This document shows positions 1 through 11,381 of a DNA stretch of 64,000 nt, in pieces. The notes beneath the pieces were generated by a model. It made no database searches. It was not told where the DNA came from and saw nothing but the letters and a program-made list of their open reading frames with translations. The stretch covers positions 1,178,001 to 1,242,000 of the forward strand of contig JAZGVH010000002.1 in NCBI GenBank assembly GCA_039889245.1. Direction: 5' to 3'. This DNA comes from Dermatophilaceae bacterium Soc4.6 (GTDB lineage: Bacteria > Actinomycetota > Actinomycetes > Actinomycetales > Dermatophilaceae). Numbering within the stretch: the stretch's first letter is position 1; each line of letters opens with the position of its first letter. Made by a program: the position numbers and the translations under genes.

Positions 1-614
1 ATCAGGTGCAGCGCTGCGGTGTAGCCCGCCGCACCCCCGACGATCACCGGCACGTCGAGCTCGTAGATGAAGCGCTTGAGGTTGAGGGGCTCCGCGCGGC
101 CGGAGACGTGCTCCGCGCTGACCGTGGTGCCGCGGATGACGAAGAGGTCGCAGCCACCGTCGACGACCGACTTCCAGTGTTGCTGCGTGCGCTGGGGTGA
201 CAGGGCACCGGCGACGGTGATGCCCGCCTGTCGCAGCTGCTGGAGCCGCTGCGTGATCAGGTCGGGCTTGATCTCCTCGGCGTAGATCTCCTGCATCCGC
301 GCGGTGGCGGTCGCGGGGTCGAGCCGAGCGATCTCGGCGAGGTAGGGCTCGGGGTCGTCGTAGCGGGTCCACAGGCCCTCGAGGTCGAGCACCGGCAGCC
401 CACCGAGCCGGCCGAGCTCGATGGCGGTCGCCGGCGACATCACGGAGTCCATCGGGGCGCCCATGACGGGGATGTCGAAGTGGTAGGCGTCGATCTGCCA
501 GCCCACCGAGACCTCCTCGGGGTCGCGGGTGCGGCGGCTCGGGACGACGGCGATGTCGTCGAAGGAATACGCCCGGCGTCCGCGCTTGCCGCGCCCGATC
601 TCGATCTCAGTCAC
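1..614 (-). CDS. guaB3: GuaB3 family IMP dehydrogenase-related protein (partial, C-terminus outside window)
   Basis: About 204 N-terminal residues are visible, beginning VTEIEIGRGKRGRRAYSFDD, followed by the APMDSVMSP and LDLEGLWTRYDDP stretches typical of the GuaB3 branch of the IMPDH/GMPR (beta/alpha)8 family. GuaB3 lacks the CBS pair of GuaB; its enzymatic role is less settled than that of GuaB2 in actinobacteria. The GTG start at 614 is chosen because a TAGCCT -10 hexamer lies exactly 6 bases upstream (621-626), the arrangement of a leaderless mRNA; no Shine-Dalgarno is present. It sits downstream of guaB in the same direction, as in M. tuberculosis (Rv3410c/Rv3411c). The catalytic region lies beyond the left edge. 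Confidence 0.9.
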   Translation of the reverse strand, partial: MTEIEIGRGKRGRRAYSFDDIAVVPSRRTRDPEEVSVGWQIDAYHFDIPVMGAPMDSVMSPATAIELGRLGGLPVLDLEGLWTRYDDPEPYLAEIARLDPATATARMQEIYAEEIKPDLITQRLQQLRQAGITVAGALSPQRTQQHWKSVVDGGCDLFVIRGTTVSAEHVSGRAEPLNLKRFIYELDVPVIVGGAAGYTAALHL

Positions 615-620
615 GAGCAC

Positions 621-626
621 AGGCTA
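621..626 (-). promoter_or_regulatory. -10 box, leaderless start of guaB3
   Basis: TAGCCT on the minus strand, 6 bases before the GTG start. No recognisable -35. Inferred from the TANNNT-N6/7-start pattern of actinobacterial leaderless genes. Confidence 0.45.
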
Positions 627-700
627 TCGGCCCGCGGGTGCCACCCTTGCGTCCGCGTCGGGGTGGGCTCTTGCCCGCCGGGACGCGGACGCCCCCGGCG

Positions 701-1591
701 TCAGCGCCAGGGGAGCCAGCCGCCGCGCTCGTGCCAGTGCCCGCCACCGGCCCACAGGTCGAGGACGGCGCGTCGCAGGGTCGAGTCACGGGGCAGCTGC
801 GCCCATGGGGTCGCCGCGTCGTCCCAGAGGAACCGGCGCACCGACCGGTCACCGTCTCCCGGCTCGCCCCCGAGGGTGAAGCGCGACTGGAATGCCACCA
901 GGTTGGACGACGGGGGCAGCATCGCCACGAGCTGGGGGTCGAGCAGCCACGAGTGGCAGACCAGGGCGGCATACCGCTCCTCGCCGTAGCGCTTGCGGAA
1001 GAAGGTGCGCGCCGCCGCGAGCGACGCGTCGACGCTTCCGGGCAGCAGGCGTCCACTATTACCCGGGATGTGCAGGTCGAGCACGAGATCACCCGGCCCA
1101 CAGGGGAACCCGGCCTGTCGCAGCTCGAGGCCCGGCCCCGGTACGAGACGTCGCCGCTCGAACTGCAGCCGCCCGAGCTGCACGATCGCCCCGTGCCCGT
1201 GACGCGTCAGCCAGCTGGTGAGCTCGTCCCCGAGCCCCACCTCACCGCACCACGCCCGATTGCGCACGAGCATCCGCCCGACGTCGGCCAGCGTGTCGGC
1301 GGTGACCTGGGGCGTGACTCCCCGCCGCTTGTGCTCCGCCAACAGCTCGGGCAGCACCCGGACGAAGGCCACGACCGGGAGGTAGGCAGCCACCCCCGGG
1401 AGATGGAGCGGGCGGGGCGGCAGGGACGGGCCGGGCGACGGGTTGCCCATCGCCGCGACGAGCGCGGCAGCCGCCTGCGCGACCCAGGCCGCGAGGGCGG
1501 CGTCACGACGTACGGCGTCGTCGGCGGCGCGCACTGCCACCCGGTCGCCCACGGGGACGGCGAAGAGCGCCAGCGCCCGCTCGAGGCCCAC
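701..1591 (-). CDS. Acyltransferase domain-containing protein (GNAT-like N- and C-domain type)
   Basis: 296 residues, GTG start at 1591. The layout, an alpha-helical N-terminal half followed by a region with GFPCGPGDLVLDLHIPGN and a C-terminal block ending in LWDDAATPWAQLPRDSTLRRAVLDL, matches the two-domain GNAT-like acyltransferase family often found beside guaB in high-GC actinobacteria (NAT_N plus GNAT_C). No substrate can be named. It begins 23 bases after the guaB stop on the same strand, so it is probably cotranscribed with guaB. No signal peptide or membrane segment is seen, so it is likely cytoplasmic. Family assignment rests on remembered sequence style rather than a search. Confidence 0.7.
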   Translation of the reverse strand: MGLERALALFAVPVGDRVAVRAADDAVRRDAALAAWVAQAAAALVAAMGNPSPGPSLPPRPLHLPGVAAYLPVVAFVRVLPELLAEHKRRGVTPQVTADTLADVGRMLVRNRAWCGEVGLGDELTSWLTRHGHGAIVQLGRLQFERRRLVPGPGLELRQAGFPCGPGDLVLDLHIPGNSGRLLPGSVDASLAAARTFFRKRYGEERYAALVCHSWLLDPQLVAMLPPSSNLVAFQSRFTLGGEPGDGDRSVRRFLWDDAATPWAQLPRDSTLRRAVLDLWAGGGHWHERGGWLPWR

Positions 1592-1614
1592 CGGCGCCGG
1601 TGCGGGCGGCCCGC

Positions 1615-3147
<1,533 letters not shown>

Positions 3148-3406
3148 GAGCCGCACCGACACCCCCTCGTACGTCGTCCGCCGCAGCTTCCCACGGGCAA
3201 CCTGAGTGGTTCCCGGCTCATTTCTTGGTCAAATCCTTACCTGCACCCGACCAGCGCCGGAGGATCTGCTCGTTAGCGTCATCCCATCGGCCGTCCTCTC
3301 ACCGGGGCGGCCCAGCCGGGGGGGCGGTCAGCGTCGTCCACCCCCCGGCACCGCTCACGCCGACCACGCCTCGGGCGCACGGCCGAAGACCTCGAAGGGC
3401 ACACCC

Positions 3407-3703
3407 ATGGCTGAGATCTCCCGACTACCCGGCCCGGTCGCCGACCTGTGGGACTGGCAGCTCGACGGTTCCTGCCGCCGCGTCAACCCCGAGGTCTTCT
3501 TCCACCCCGAGGGCGAGCGCGGGCCTGCTCGCCGCGACCGCGACAGCGCCGCCAAGGCCGTCTGCGACTCCTGCCCGGTGCTCTCGATGTGCCGCGAGCA
3601 CGCCCTGCGCGTCAAGGAGCCCTACGGCGTCTGGGGTGGCCTCACCCAGGACGACCGCGAGGAGATCTACGTGGGGTCCGACCGGGTGGCCGCCGCGTCC
3701 TGA
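3407..3703 (+). CDS. whiB3: WhiB-family iron-sulfur transcriptional regulator, WhiB3/WhiD-like
   Basis: 98 residues. WhiB proteins bind a 4Fe-4S cluster through four Cys and act as redox-responsive partners of the principal sigma factor. The Cys set is visible: one in WQLDGSCRR, then AVCDSCPVLSMC giving C-x2-C-x5-C, followed by the family signature GVWGGLTQDDRE. The N-terminal LPGPVADLWDWQL and FFHPEGERGPAR blocks resemble WhiB3/WhiD more than WhiB1 or WhiB2, and the position between guaB and convergent groEL is that of M. tuberculosis whiB3 (Rv3416). The ATG at 3407 follows GAAGGG; a longer reading frame upstream exists but lacks family similarity. The 270-base gap before it probably holds a long leader. 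Confidence 0.92.
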   Translation: MAEISRLPGPVADLWDWQLDGSCRRVNPEVFFHPEGERGPARRDRDSAAKAVCDSCPVLSMCREHALRVKEPYGVWGGLTQDDREEIYVGSDRVAAAS

Positions 3704-4038
3704 CCACCTGCTGACCGCTCCGGGACCCGTCCCGTAGCCCCGACCCCGCCGTCGCCGTCACGCTCCACGACGACGACGCGCGGCGCTCCCCCGCCCTGCG
3801 GGGAGCAGGCTCGCACCCTCTTGGACCGGGGGTGAGGGGTCCCCCCGACCGGCGAGCTGCACGCAGGTCGGGTGATGCAGGGCACCGTGGGAAGGGGCCG
3901 CGTCGGCCGTCTGCTGCTCAGCGGCGGGCACGGCCCCTTCTCGCCCCGTTCGCCCGCACCGCGACGGCCCCACCCGGAGATCCGGATGGGGCCGTCGTGG
4001 TGAGGGTGCTGCGGGTTCTGCTGGGTGCTACCGACCGG
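3704..4038. other. Intergenic region between convergent whiB3 and groEL
   Basis: 335 bases without a credible gene. It contains several hairpins: GCTCCCC/GGGGAGC near 3784-3805, a 10-bp stem GAAGGGGCCG (3891-3900) with CGGCCCCTTC (3931-3940), and the strong terminator listed at 3962-3997. Some loops are C-rich, but I could not match the region to a known RNA family. Confidence 0.6.
3962..3997. terminator. Bidirectional hairpin terminator between whiB3 and groEL
   Basis: CGACGGCCCCA (3962-3972) pairs perfectly with TGGGGCCGTCG (3987-3997); the loop contains a further CCGGA/TCCGG stem. Sited between convergent stop codons, so it can serve both strands. No U-tract, as is common in high-GC actinobacteria. 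Confidence 0.75.
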
Positions 4039-5673
<1,635 letters not shown>

Positions 5674-5734
5674 TCATGTTTCGTGCGGTGCGGGAGTGCC
5701 GGGGCACGCCGGCACGCGGGTAACGGGTGAGACA

Positions 5735-5776
5735 CGTATGCCGGGTGCGCGCCGAGAGGCGAGCACCCGGCATACG
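5735..5776. repeat. 14-bp inverted repeat in the groES-groEL spacer
   Basis: CGTATGCCGGGTGC (5735-5748) and its exact complement GCACCCGGCATACG (5763-5776), with an inner CGCC/GGCG stem closing a GAGA loop. In the groES-groEL transcript it would form a very stable hairpin. It could be a processing site, a partial terminator setting the groES:groEL ratio, or a stabiliser. Both arms contain the over-represented 7-mer GTATGCC. Confidence 0.8.
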
Positions 5777-5810
5777 AAGGTGGTGCGGTGGGCGGAGCCC
5801 AGGGCGATCG

Positions 5811-6104
5811 TCAGGCGACGACGGCGAGGACGTCGCGGGCGGAGAGGATGAGGTACTCCTCGCCACCGTGCTTGATCTCGGTGCCGCCGTACTTGCTGTA
5901 GATCACGCGGTCGCCCACGGTGATGTCGAGCGGAACGCGCTGACCCTTGTCGTCGATGCGACCGGGGCCGACTGCCAGGACCTCGCCCTCCTGGGGCTTC
6001 TCCTTGGCGGTGTCCGGGATCACGAGGCCGGACGCGGTCGTCTGCTCGGCCTCGAGCGACTTGACCACGATGCGGTCCTCGAGCGGCTTGATGGAAACCG
6101 ACAC
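5811..6104 (-). CDS. groS: Co-chaperonin GroES
   Basis: 97 residues, the normal GroES length, starting [20 protein letters not shown]. Caps the GroEL cavity. The mobile loop lies in [21 protein letters not shown] and the roof hairpin near [16 protein letters not shown]. The GTG start at 6104 is preceded by AGGGGAGGT at 7 bases; a longer frame to 6206 would add residues foreign to the family. First gene of the groES-groEL operon, with two CIRCE operators upstream. Confidence 0.96.
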   Translation of the reverse strand: MSVSIKPLEDRIVVKSLEAEQTTASGLVIPDTAKEKPQEGEVLAVGPGRIDDKGQRVPLDITVGDRVIYSKYGGTEIKHGGEEYLILSARDVLAVVA

Positions 6105-6193
6105 GATGCTGACCTCCCCTTCGGGAATGTCGAAAACGGATGGATGGCTGGTGCTCGGGGGTCGCCGTCGCGGGGGTCGACCCATCGAGCTGA

Positions 6194-6220
6194 TTAGCAC
6201 TGCCACAGGGAGAGTGCCAA
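6194..6220. promoter_or_regulatory. CIRCE element 1 (HrcA operator)
   Basis: TTAGCACTG, 9-base spacer, GAGTGCCAA. Consensus is TTAGCACTC-N9-GAGTGCTAA, so 8 of 9 bases match in each arm. Downstream of the -10, it would block elongation or bind with element 2. Confidence 0.9.
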
Positions 6221-6228
6221 CTAGCCCA

Positions 6229-6258
6229 AATCTAGGAGCCGAGTTAGCACTCGGTCAA
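6229..6258 (-). promoter_or_regulatory. groES-groEL promoter
   Basis: On the minus strand TTGACC (6253-6258), an 18-base spacer and TAGATT (6229-6234). The -35 lies inside CIRCE element 2, so HrcA binding would occlude it. Confidence 0.7.
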
Positions 6259-6270
6259 GTCGAGTGCCAG
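6244..6270. promoter_or_regulatory. CIRCE element 2 (HrcA operator)
   Basis: TTAGCACTC, 9-base spacer, GAGTGCCAG: left arm perfect, right arm 7 of 9. Overlaps the predicted -35. Confidence 0.9.
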
Positions 6271-6393
6271 ATCGAGCGTGGCGAGCGGCCCTCAGGAGCG
6301 GCGCGGGGAACAGCCGAGAGGCGCTGGGACTTGACGCACGAGGACCTACCCGGGTGACGACCGCCCCCGGGACCACGATCGAAGGAGCCACCC

Positions 6394-7278
6394 ATGAGCA
6401 CGACCACCACGAACCTCGCCGCCCCGTCGGGCACCTTCTCGCTCGGCGGCGACCTGCCCGTCGTCCGCCTCGGCTACGGCACCATGCAGCTGCCGGGCGA
6501 GGGCGTCTGGGGGCCTGCGGCCGACCACGACGGCGCGGTCGCCGTGCTGCGCCGGGCCGTCGAGATCGGCGTCACGCTCTTCGACACCGCCGACGCCTAC
6601 GGCCCCGAGGTCGCGGACGACCTGCTTCGCGAGGCCCTGCACCCCTACTCCGACGACGTCGTCATCGCGACCAAGGTCGGGCTGACCCGGCAGGGCCCGG
6701 GCATCTGGACCCCGGTCGGCCGACCCGCGTACCTGCGCCAGCAGGTCGAGCTCGGCCTGCGCCGTCTGGGCCTCGAGCGGATCGACCTGCTCCAGCTGCA
6801 CCGGATCGACCCCGAGGTGCCGATGGCCGACCAGGTCGGCGAGCTGAGGGCCCTCCAGGACGAGGGCAAGATCCGCCACATCGGCCTGTCGCAGGTCAGC
6901 GTCGCCGAGCTGAAGCAGGCCCAGGAGGTCGCGACCATCGTCTCGGTGCAGAACCTCTACAACCTCACCGACCGCTCCTCCGAGGAGCTGCTCGACCACT
7001 GCACCCAGCAGGGCATCGCCTTCATCCCGTGGTTCCCGCTCGCCACCGGCGCGCTGTCGAAGCAGGACGGGCCGCTCGCCGAGGCGGCCCGTGCCCACGA
7101 CGCCACCCCGTCGCAACTGGCCCTCGCGTGGCTGCTGCGGCGCTCGCCCGTCGTGCTGCCGATCCCCGGCACCAAGAGCATCGACCACCTCGAGAGCAAC
7201 ACCGCCGCCGCGTCGATCGAGCTGACCGACGACGAGTTCGAGGCGCTCGGTCAGGCCGCCGCGACGGCAGGCAGCTGA
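6394..7278 (+). CDS. Aldo/keto reductase
   Basis: 294 residues, TIM-barrel NADPH-dependent oxidoreductase of the AKR superfamily; carbonyl substrate unknown. The catalytic tetrad is visible: Asp and Tyr in FDTADAYGPE, Lys in VIATKVGLTR, His in LLQLHRIDPE. The NADP-binding C-terminal part has VVLPIPGTKSIDHLESN. ATG 6394 follows GAAGGAG at a good distance. Its TGA overlaps the ATG of the next AKR gene (TGATG), indicating translational coupling. Cytoplasmic, no signal peptide. Confidence 0.93.
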   Translation: MSTTTTNLAAPSGTFSLGGDLPVVRLGYGTMQLPGEGVWGPAADHDGAVAVLRRAVEIGVTLFDTADAYGPEVADDLLREALHPYSDDVVIATKVGLTRQGPGIWTPVGRPAYLRQQVELGLRRLGLERIDLLQLHRIDPEVPMADQVGELRALQDEGKIRHIGLSQVSVAELKQAQEVATIVSVQNLYNLTDRSSEELLDHCTQQGIAFIPWFPLATGALSKQDGPLAEAARAHDATPSQLALAWLLRRSPVVLPIPGTKSIDHLESNTAAASIELTDDEFEALGQAAATAGS

Positions 7279-8249
7279 TGCGCTACGTCAACCTCGGCGC
7301 CACCGGCCTGAAGGTCTCGGCCGTCACAGTCGGGTGCATGAGCTGGGGCGACCCGGCCCGCGGTGGCCACCCCTGGGTGAAGGACGAGACCTTTGCCCGC
7401 GACACCATCAAGGCCGCCCTCGACGCCGGGGTGACCACCTTCGACACGGCCAACGTCTACTCCGGTGGCTCGTCGGAGGAGTTCACCGGGCGCGCGCTGG
7501 CCGACTTCGCACCGCGCGAGGACGTGGTCATCGCGACCAAGGTGCACGGCCGGATGCGCCCGGGCCCCAACGGTGCCGGGCTGTCGCGGGTCGCGATCCT
7601 GCACGAGGTCGAGCAGTCGCTCACCCGCCTGGGCACCGACTACGTCGATCTTTACCAGATCCACCGGTGGGATCCTGAGACCCCGATCGAGGAGACGATG
7701 GAGGCGCTGCACGACGTCGTCGTCTCCGGCAAGGCGCGCTACATCGGGGCGTCGTCGATGTATGCGTGGCAGTTCGCCAAGGCCCAGCACGTCGCCGAGG
7801 TCAACGGGTGGACCAGCTTCGTCTCGATGCAGGACCACTACAACCTGATCTATCGCGAGGAGGAGCGCGAGATGCTGCCGCTGTGCCTCGACCAGGGCGT
7901 CGGTGTCATCCCGTGGAGCCCCCTCGCCCGCGGCCGCCTCACCCGGGCGTGGGACACGCAGACGTCCCGCACCGAGACCGACGAGTTCGGTGGGTCGCTC
8001 TACCGCGACGAGGACGCCGACGTCGTGGCCACGGTGCTCGAGGTGGCGCAGCGCCGGGGCGTCTCACCGGCCCAGGTCGCGCTGGCCTGGGTGATGGCCC
8101 AGCCGGCCGTCACGTCGCCCATCGTCGGGGTCACGAAGCCGGAGCACCTGGCCGACGCCGTCGCCGCGGTCGACCTCGAGCTGAGCGACGACGAGCTGCA
8201 GGAGCTGTCGGCGGGCTACCTCCCGCACGCCGTCGCCGGCCACCGCTGA
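7278..8249 (+). CDS. Aldo/keto reductase, second of a coupled pair
   Basis: 323 residues. Starts MRYVNLGATGLKVSAVTVGCMSWGDP, the opening typical of the YajO/voltage-channel-beta-like AKR branch. Tetrad: Asp and Tyr in FDTANVYSGG, Lys in VIATKVHGR, His in LYQIHRWDPE; cofactor region SPIVGVTKPEHLADA. The two reductases are from different AKR branches rather than a recent tandem copy. Overlaps the upstream reductase by one base, so they are probably made together; shared physiological substrate cannot be inferred. Confidence 0.93.
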   Translation: MRYVNLGATGLKVSAVTVGCMSWGDPARGGHPWVKDETFARDTIKAALDAGVTTFDTANVYSGGSSEEFTGRALADFAPREDVVIATKVHGRMRPGPNGAGLSRVAILHEVEQSLTRLGTDYVDLYQIHRWDPETPIEETMEALHDVVVSGKARYIGASSMYAWQFAKAQHVAEVNGWTSFVSMQDHYNLIYREEEREMLPLCLDQGVGVIPWSPLARGRLTRAWDTQTSRTETDEFGGSLYRDEDADVVATVLEVAQRRGVSPAQVALAWVMAQPAVTSPIVGVTKPEHLADAVAAVDLELSDDELQELSAGYLPHAVAGHR

Positions 8250-8380
8250 CCGGCACGACCTGACCTGACCCGACTCGACGCTGCGTCGACGGACGTGACT
8301 CAAGGAGATCCACGAGCCCGAGTGCGTGGACGCTGCGTCGACTGGGTTCGGCGGGGCACGGCATACGGGAGGATGGGCGG

Positions 8381-9625
8381 ATGGACCTCGCCTCGATCAG
8401 CCTGCTCGTCGGCGGCGAGGGGTGGGGGCTGCTGCAGTCGCTCCCTCCGTACGACGCCTCGACCGAGCTCGCGCTCCAGACGCGCCTGCGCGACGCGGGC
8501 TTCGCACCCGAGCTCGTCGCTGCCGCGCTGACCCAGTCGCGACTGCGGGCCAAGGCGACCGACAAGCTCGGCGAGTTCGCCTCGGAGATGCTGTTCACCC
8601 CCGACGGGCTCGAGCAGGCGACCCGCCTCGAGGTCGCCGCGCACCACGCCTCGCGCTACCTCGGTGCCGGCATCGGCACGGTGCACGACCTCGGGTGCGG
8701 CATCGGCGCTGACGCCATGGGCTTCGCCGGGCTCGACCTCGGCGTGCGCGCGATCGAGAGCGACGACGTCACCGCGGTCGTGGCCGGCGTCAACCTGCGC
8801 CACTGGCCCGACGCCACGGTCGTGCACGGCCGGGTCGAGGACGTCGCGCTCCCCAGCGGCTCTGCGCTGACCGATACCGGGCTCTGGCTCGACCCGGCCC
8901 GACGCACCCGGGGTGCCGCCGACGCGCAGGGCCGCTCACGCAGGGTCTTCAGCCTCGAGGCGATCTCGCCATCGTGGTCGCAGGTGCAGGAGCTCGCCGC
9001 TCAGGTGCCGGCGACCGGGGTCAAGCTGTCACCGTCGTTCGCCCACCACGCCGTCCCCGACGGCACCGAGGCCCAGTGGACCTCGTGGGCGGGCGAGGTG
9101 CTCGAGTGCGCCGTGTGGTGGGGACCATTGGTGCGCAACGTCGGCCGCACCGCCCTGATCTGCCGCCCCGGGGTCGCCCCCGTCTCGCTGGGTGAGGTCG
9201 ACGCCGTCGGTGCGCCCCCTCCGCTGCGCGCCGGGCCGGGTCTGGGCACCGGATCCGGCCTGGGGGCCTGGCTCTACGAGCCCGACCGTGCCGTCATCCG
9301 CGCCGGGCTCACCGGGGCGCTGGCGCACCTCGTCGACGGGCAGGAGCTCGACGCGGGCGTCGGCTACGTCACCGGAGACACCGTCGTCGAGGTGCCGTGG
9401 GCCCATCGCTACGCGGTGATCGAAACCCTGCCGTGGAACCTCAAGGCCGTGCGAGCACTGCTGCGCGACCACCGGATCGGGCGCCTGACGATCAAGAAGC
9501 GCGGGGTCTCACTCGAGCCGGACGCCGTCCGGCGCCAGCTGCGGCTGCGCGGCGACGAGGAGGGCACCCTGGTGCTCACCCGGCTGGCCGGTCAGCCGTA
9601 TGCCGTGCTGGTTCGTCCGTCCTGA
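8381..9625 (+). CDS. Class I SAM-dependent methyltransferase with THUMP-like C-terminal domain
   Basis: 414 residues. The Rossmann methyltransferase motif I is VHDLGCGIGADAMGF near residue 105, with AIESDD as the acidic loop and LWLDPARRTRG as a motif IV-like segment. The C-terminus (IGRLTIKKRGVSLEPDAVRRQL) matches the THUMP-like domain of this actinobacterial family, suggesting an RNA substrate, but the modified nucleotide is unknown. ATG 8381 with GGAGGA upstream. Its last 50 bases overlap the convergent membrane-protein gene at 9576. Confidence 0.85.
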   Translation: MDLASISLLVGGEGWGLLQSLPPYDASTELALQTRLRDAGFAPELVAAALTQSRLRAKATDKLGEFASEMLFTPDGLEQATRLEVAAHHASRYLGAGIGTVHDLGCGIGADAMGFAGLDLGVRAIESDDVTAVVAGVNLRHWPDATVVHGRVEDVALPSGSALTDTGLWLDPARRTRGAADAQGRSRRVFSLEAISPSWSQVQELAAQVPATGVKLSPSFAHHAVPDGTEAQWTSWAGEVLECAVWWGPLVRNVGRTALICRPGVAPVSLGEVDAVGAPPPLRAGPGLGTGSGLGAWLYEPDRAVIRAGLTGALAHLVDGQELDAGVGYVTGDTVVEVPWAHRYAVIETLPWNLKAVRALLRDHRIGRLTIKKRGVSLEPDAVRRQLRLRGDEEGTLVLTRLAGQPYAVLVRPS

Positions 9626-10382
9626 GGCCGGGCCAGCCAGCCCGGTCGGCCCGAGACGTGGCGCGCAGCAGACGCAGCGCCGCCAGGAGGTGGCAGTCGT
9701 CAGTGGCATGGGCCTGTTCCTTCGCGTCGTGGTCACCGTCGGTATCGACGTCGTCGGCCTCGTCGTCCTCGCGCCCGTCCAGACCGTCGGCACTGAGCCA
9801 GAGCAGCATGCCTGCGGTGACGGCGAGCCCGACGAGCAGCAGGATCGCGGTCGCCCCCAGGAACCGCCCGGTCTGGGTCGGGTCACCGAGCCGCCGCACG
9901 ACGGCGAGGCCGAAACCCCTGGGGCCGGATTCCCGCTCGCCGGTGAGGGTGGCCGTCTCGGATGCGGCAACGGCCACGACCTCGAGCAGCACGCCGACGA
10001 GCACCACCGCACTGACGGCGGTCACCCCACGGCGGCTGATCGTCTGGGCACCGAGACGGTAGAGCACCGCTGCACCGAGCGCCAGACCCACGGCGGCCAG
10101 CACGGTGACCGAGCCGGAGCGTCCCGTGGTGAAGGCGATCGCCACCCCGACGGGCACCGCGGCGGGCGCGAGGAAGAGTCCGTGGGCGATGCGCTCCGGG
10201 CTGGGGCCGCCGAGGTCGACCGGGGTGAACCCGGTCGGCCGGTCGAGCGAGGTGGTCCAGTAGGGAGCGGCCTCGGTGCCGCGCTCAGCGCTCGGCAGGG
10301 CGGCGAATCCAGCGGCGATCCGGTCGCTCAGGGGCGTCTCGGACGGCTCGACTGCCTGCCGGCCCGTGGCATACGTCGTCAT
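9576..10382 (-). CDS. Hypothetical membrane protein
   Basis: 268 residues beginning MTTYATGRQAVEPSETPL. I see four likely transmembrane segments between residues 70 and 190 (GLFLAPAAVPVGVAIAF, VTVLAAVGLALGAAVLYRL, VTAVSAVVLVGVLLEVVAV, FLGATAILLLVGLAVTAGML), then an acidic Asp/Glu tail (DGREDDEADDVDTDGDHD) and a basic end. No family recognised. ATG 10382 is preferred over GTG 10403 because AGGGGG lies 6 bases upstream. The 3' end overlaps the convergent methyltransferase gene by 50 bases. Confidence 0.65.
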   Translation of the reverse strand: MTTYATGRQAVEPSETPLSDRIAAGFAALPSAERGTEAAPYWTTSLDRPTGFTPVDLGGPSPERIAHGLFLAPAAVPVGVAIAFTTGRSGSVTVLAAVGLALGAAVLYRLGAQTISRRGVTAVSAVVLVGVLLEVVAVAASETATLTGERESGPRGFGLAVVRRLGDPTQTGRFLGATAILLLVGLAVTAGMLLWLSADGLDGREDDEADDVDTDGDHDAKEQAHATDDCHLLAALRLLRATSRADRAGWPGLRTDEPARHTADRPAG

Positions 10383-10448
10383 GGCGCCCCCTTGTGAGCC
10401 CACGCTCCCTCGTCAGGAGGCGCAGCACCGGGTGCGCCGCACCTGTCC

Positions 10449-10480
10449 ATATTAAACGCTTTTAGACAGTTTTATTCGGT
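10449..10480 (-). promoter_or_regulatory. AT-rich patch, probable promoter of the membrane-protein gene
   Basis: A markedly AT-rich stretch in a GC-rich setting, containing TAATAT on the minus strand about 65 bases before ATG 10382 and TTGAAA further upstream. Spacing to a single -35 is not clean, so the exact promoter is uncertain. Confidence 0.35.
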
Positions 10481-10481
10481 T

Positions 10482-11306
10482 TCAACGAAGAGCAGGGTCG
10501 GTCTGGGCCCCGACTCGCTGCACCGCCACCGTCCCGGCGTCGGTGGCCGCCTGCAGCGCCTCCGACCGGCCGGCCCCTCGCGCGAGGGCGGCGGCCAGCG
10601 CGCCGCAGTAGGCGTCTCCGGCGCCGGTCGTGTCGATGACGCGCTCGAGGCTCGGGGCGTAGACGCGCTCTCCGTCCCAGACCGACCCGGCGCCCCCGAA
10701 GGTCACCAGAAGCGAGCTCGGCAGGCCCTCGCCGTCGGCCAGCATCGCGGCCTCCGACTCGTTGACGACGAGCGGGTCGGCGAGGGCGACGACGTCACCC
10801 GGCAGGGCGGCATACGGGGCGGCGTTGAGCACCACCCGCGCCCCGCGCGCGTGGGCCCGGCGGGCGGCCTCGACGACCGTCGGCAGCGGCACCTCCAGCT
10901 GCAGCAGCACGACGTCGCCCGGACCGACGTCGTCGAGCGGCCCGAGCTGGTCGACGCCCAGGTGGCCGTTGGCGCCGGGCACGACGACGATGGCGTTCTC
11001 GCCGCCCCCGTCGACCGTGACGATCGCGTGGCCCGTAGTCTCGTCGTCGACCACGGTCAACGCCGGCCGGATGCCGCGCGCCACGAGCCGGCGCGCGTAG
11101 GCCTGACCAGCCTCGTCACCCCCGATGCACCCGAGCATCACGACCTCGGCGCCCGCTTCGGCTGCGGCGACGGCCTGGTTGGCCCCCTTGCCCCCCGCCA
11201 GTCGCCGCAGGTCCTCACCGAGCACGGTCTCACCGGGCGACGGCATGCGCTCGACGCGGATGACGAGATCGATGTTGAGCGACCCGACGACGACGACACG
11301 ACCCAT
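10482..11306 (-). CDS. rbsK: Ribokinase (PfkB family sugar kinase)
   Basis: 274 residues. Phosphorylates ribose (or a related sugar) with ATP. PfkB signature 1 is LAGGKGANQAVAAAEAGAEV near residue 37; signature 2 is DTTGAGDAYCGALAAAL near 230, with the catalytic Asp of GAGD. N-terminal GSLNIDLVIRVERMPSPGET matches RbsK. No ribose transporter is adjacent, so substrate preference is family inference. Start ATG 11306, with TACGGT 6 bases upstream, divergent from the GH3 lipoprotein gene. Confidence 0.88.
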   Translation of the reverse strand: MGRVVVVGSLNIDLVIRVERMPSPGETVLGEDLRRLAGGKGANQAVAAAEAGAEVVMLGCIGGDEAGQAYARRLVARGIRPALTVVDDETTGHAIVTVDGGGENAIVVVPGANGHLGVDQLGPLDDVGPGDVVLLQLEVPLPTVVEAARRAHARGARVVLNAAPYAALPGDVVALADPLVVNESEAAMLADGEGLPSSLLVTFGGAGSVWDGERVYAPSLERVIDTTGAGDAYCGALAAALARGAGRSEALQAATDAGTVAVQRVGAQTDPALR

Positions 11307-11312
11307 CGCCCC

Positions 11313-11318
11313 ACCGTA
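11313..11318 (-). promoter_or_regulatory. -10 box, leaderless start of rbsK
   Basis: TACGGT on the minus strand, 6 bases before ATG 11306; overlaps a GTATGCC motif. Confidence 0.35.
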
Positions 11319-11346
11319 TGCCGTGGCCCGGCCGTCCGCGCTCGTC

Positions 11347-11375
11347 TTGTCACGGGTAGCCCTGCCGGTTAGCGT
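11347..11375 (+). promoter_or_regulatory. Promoter, leaderless start of GH3 lipoprotein gene
   Basis: TTGTCA (11347-11352), 17-base spacer, TAGCGT (11370-11375), then 6 bases to ATG 11382. Good -35/-10 geometry; transcription would begin at or next to the start codon. Confidence 0.65.
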
Positions 11376-11381
11376 CGGGCC

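Noticed and set aside
3737-3960. 6C-type small RNA between whiB3 and groEL
   Set aside because: C-rich loops occur, but only one has about six C residues in the right setting, and the paired architecture of the family is not evident.
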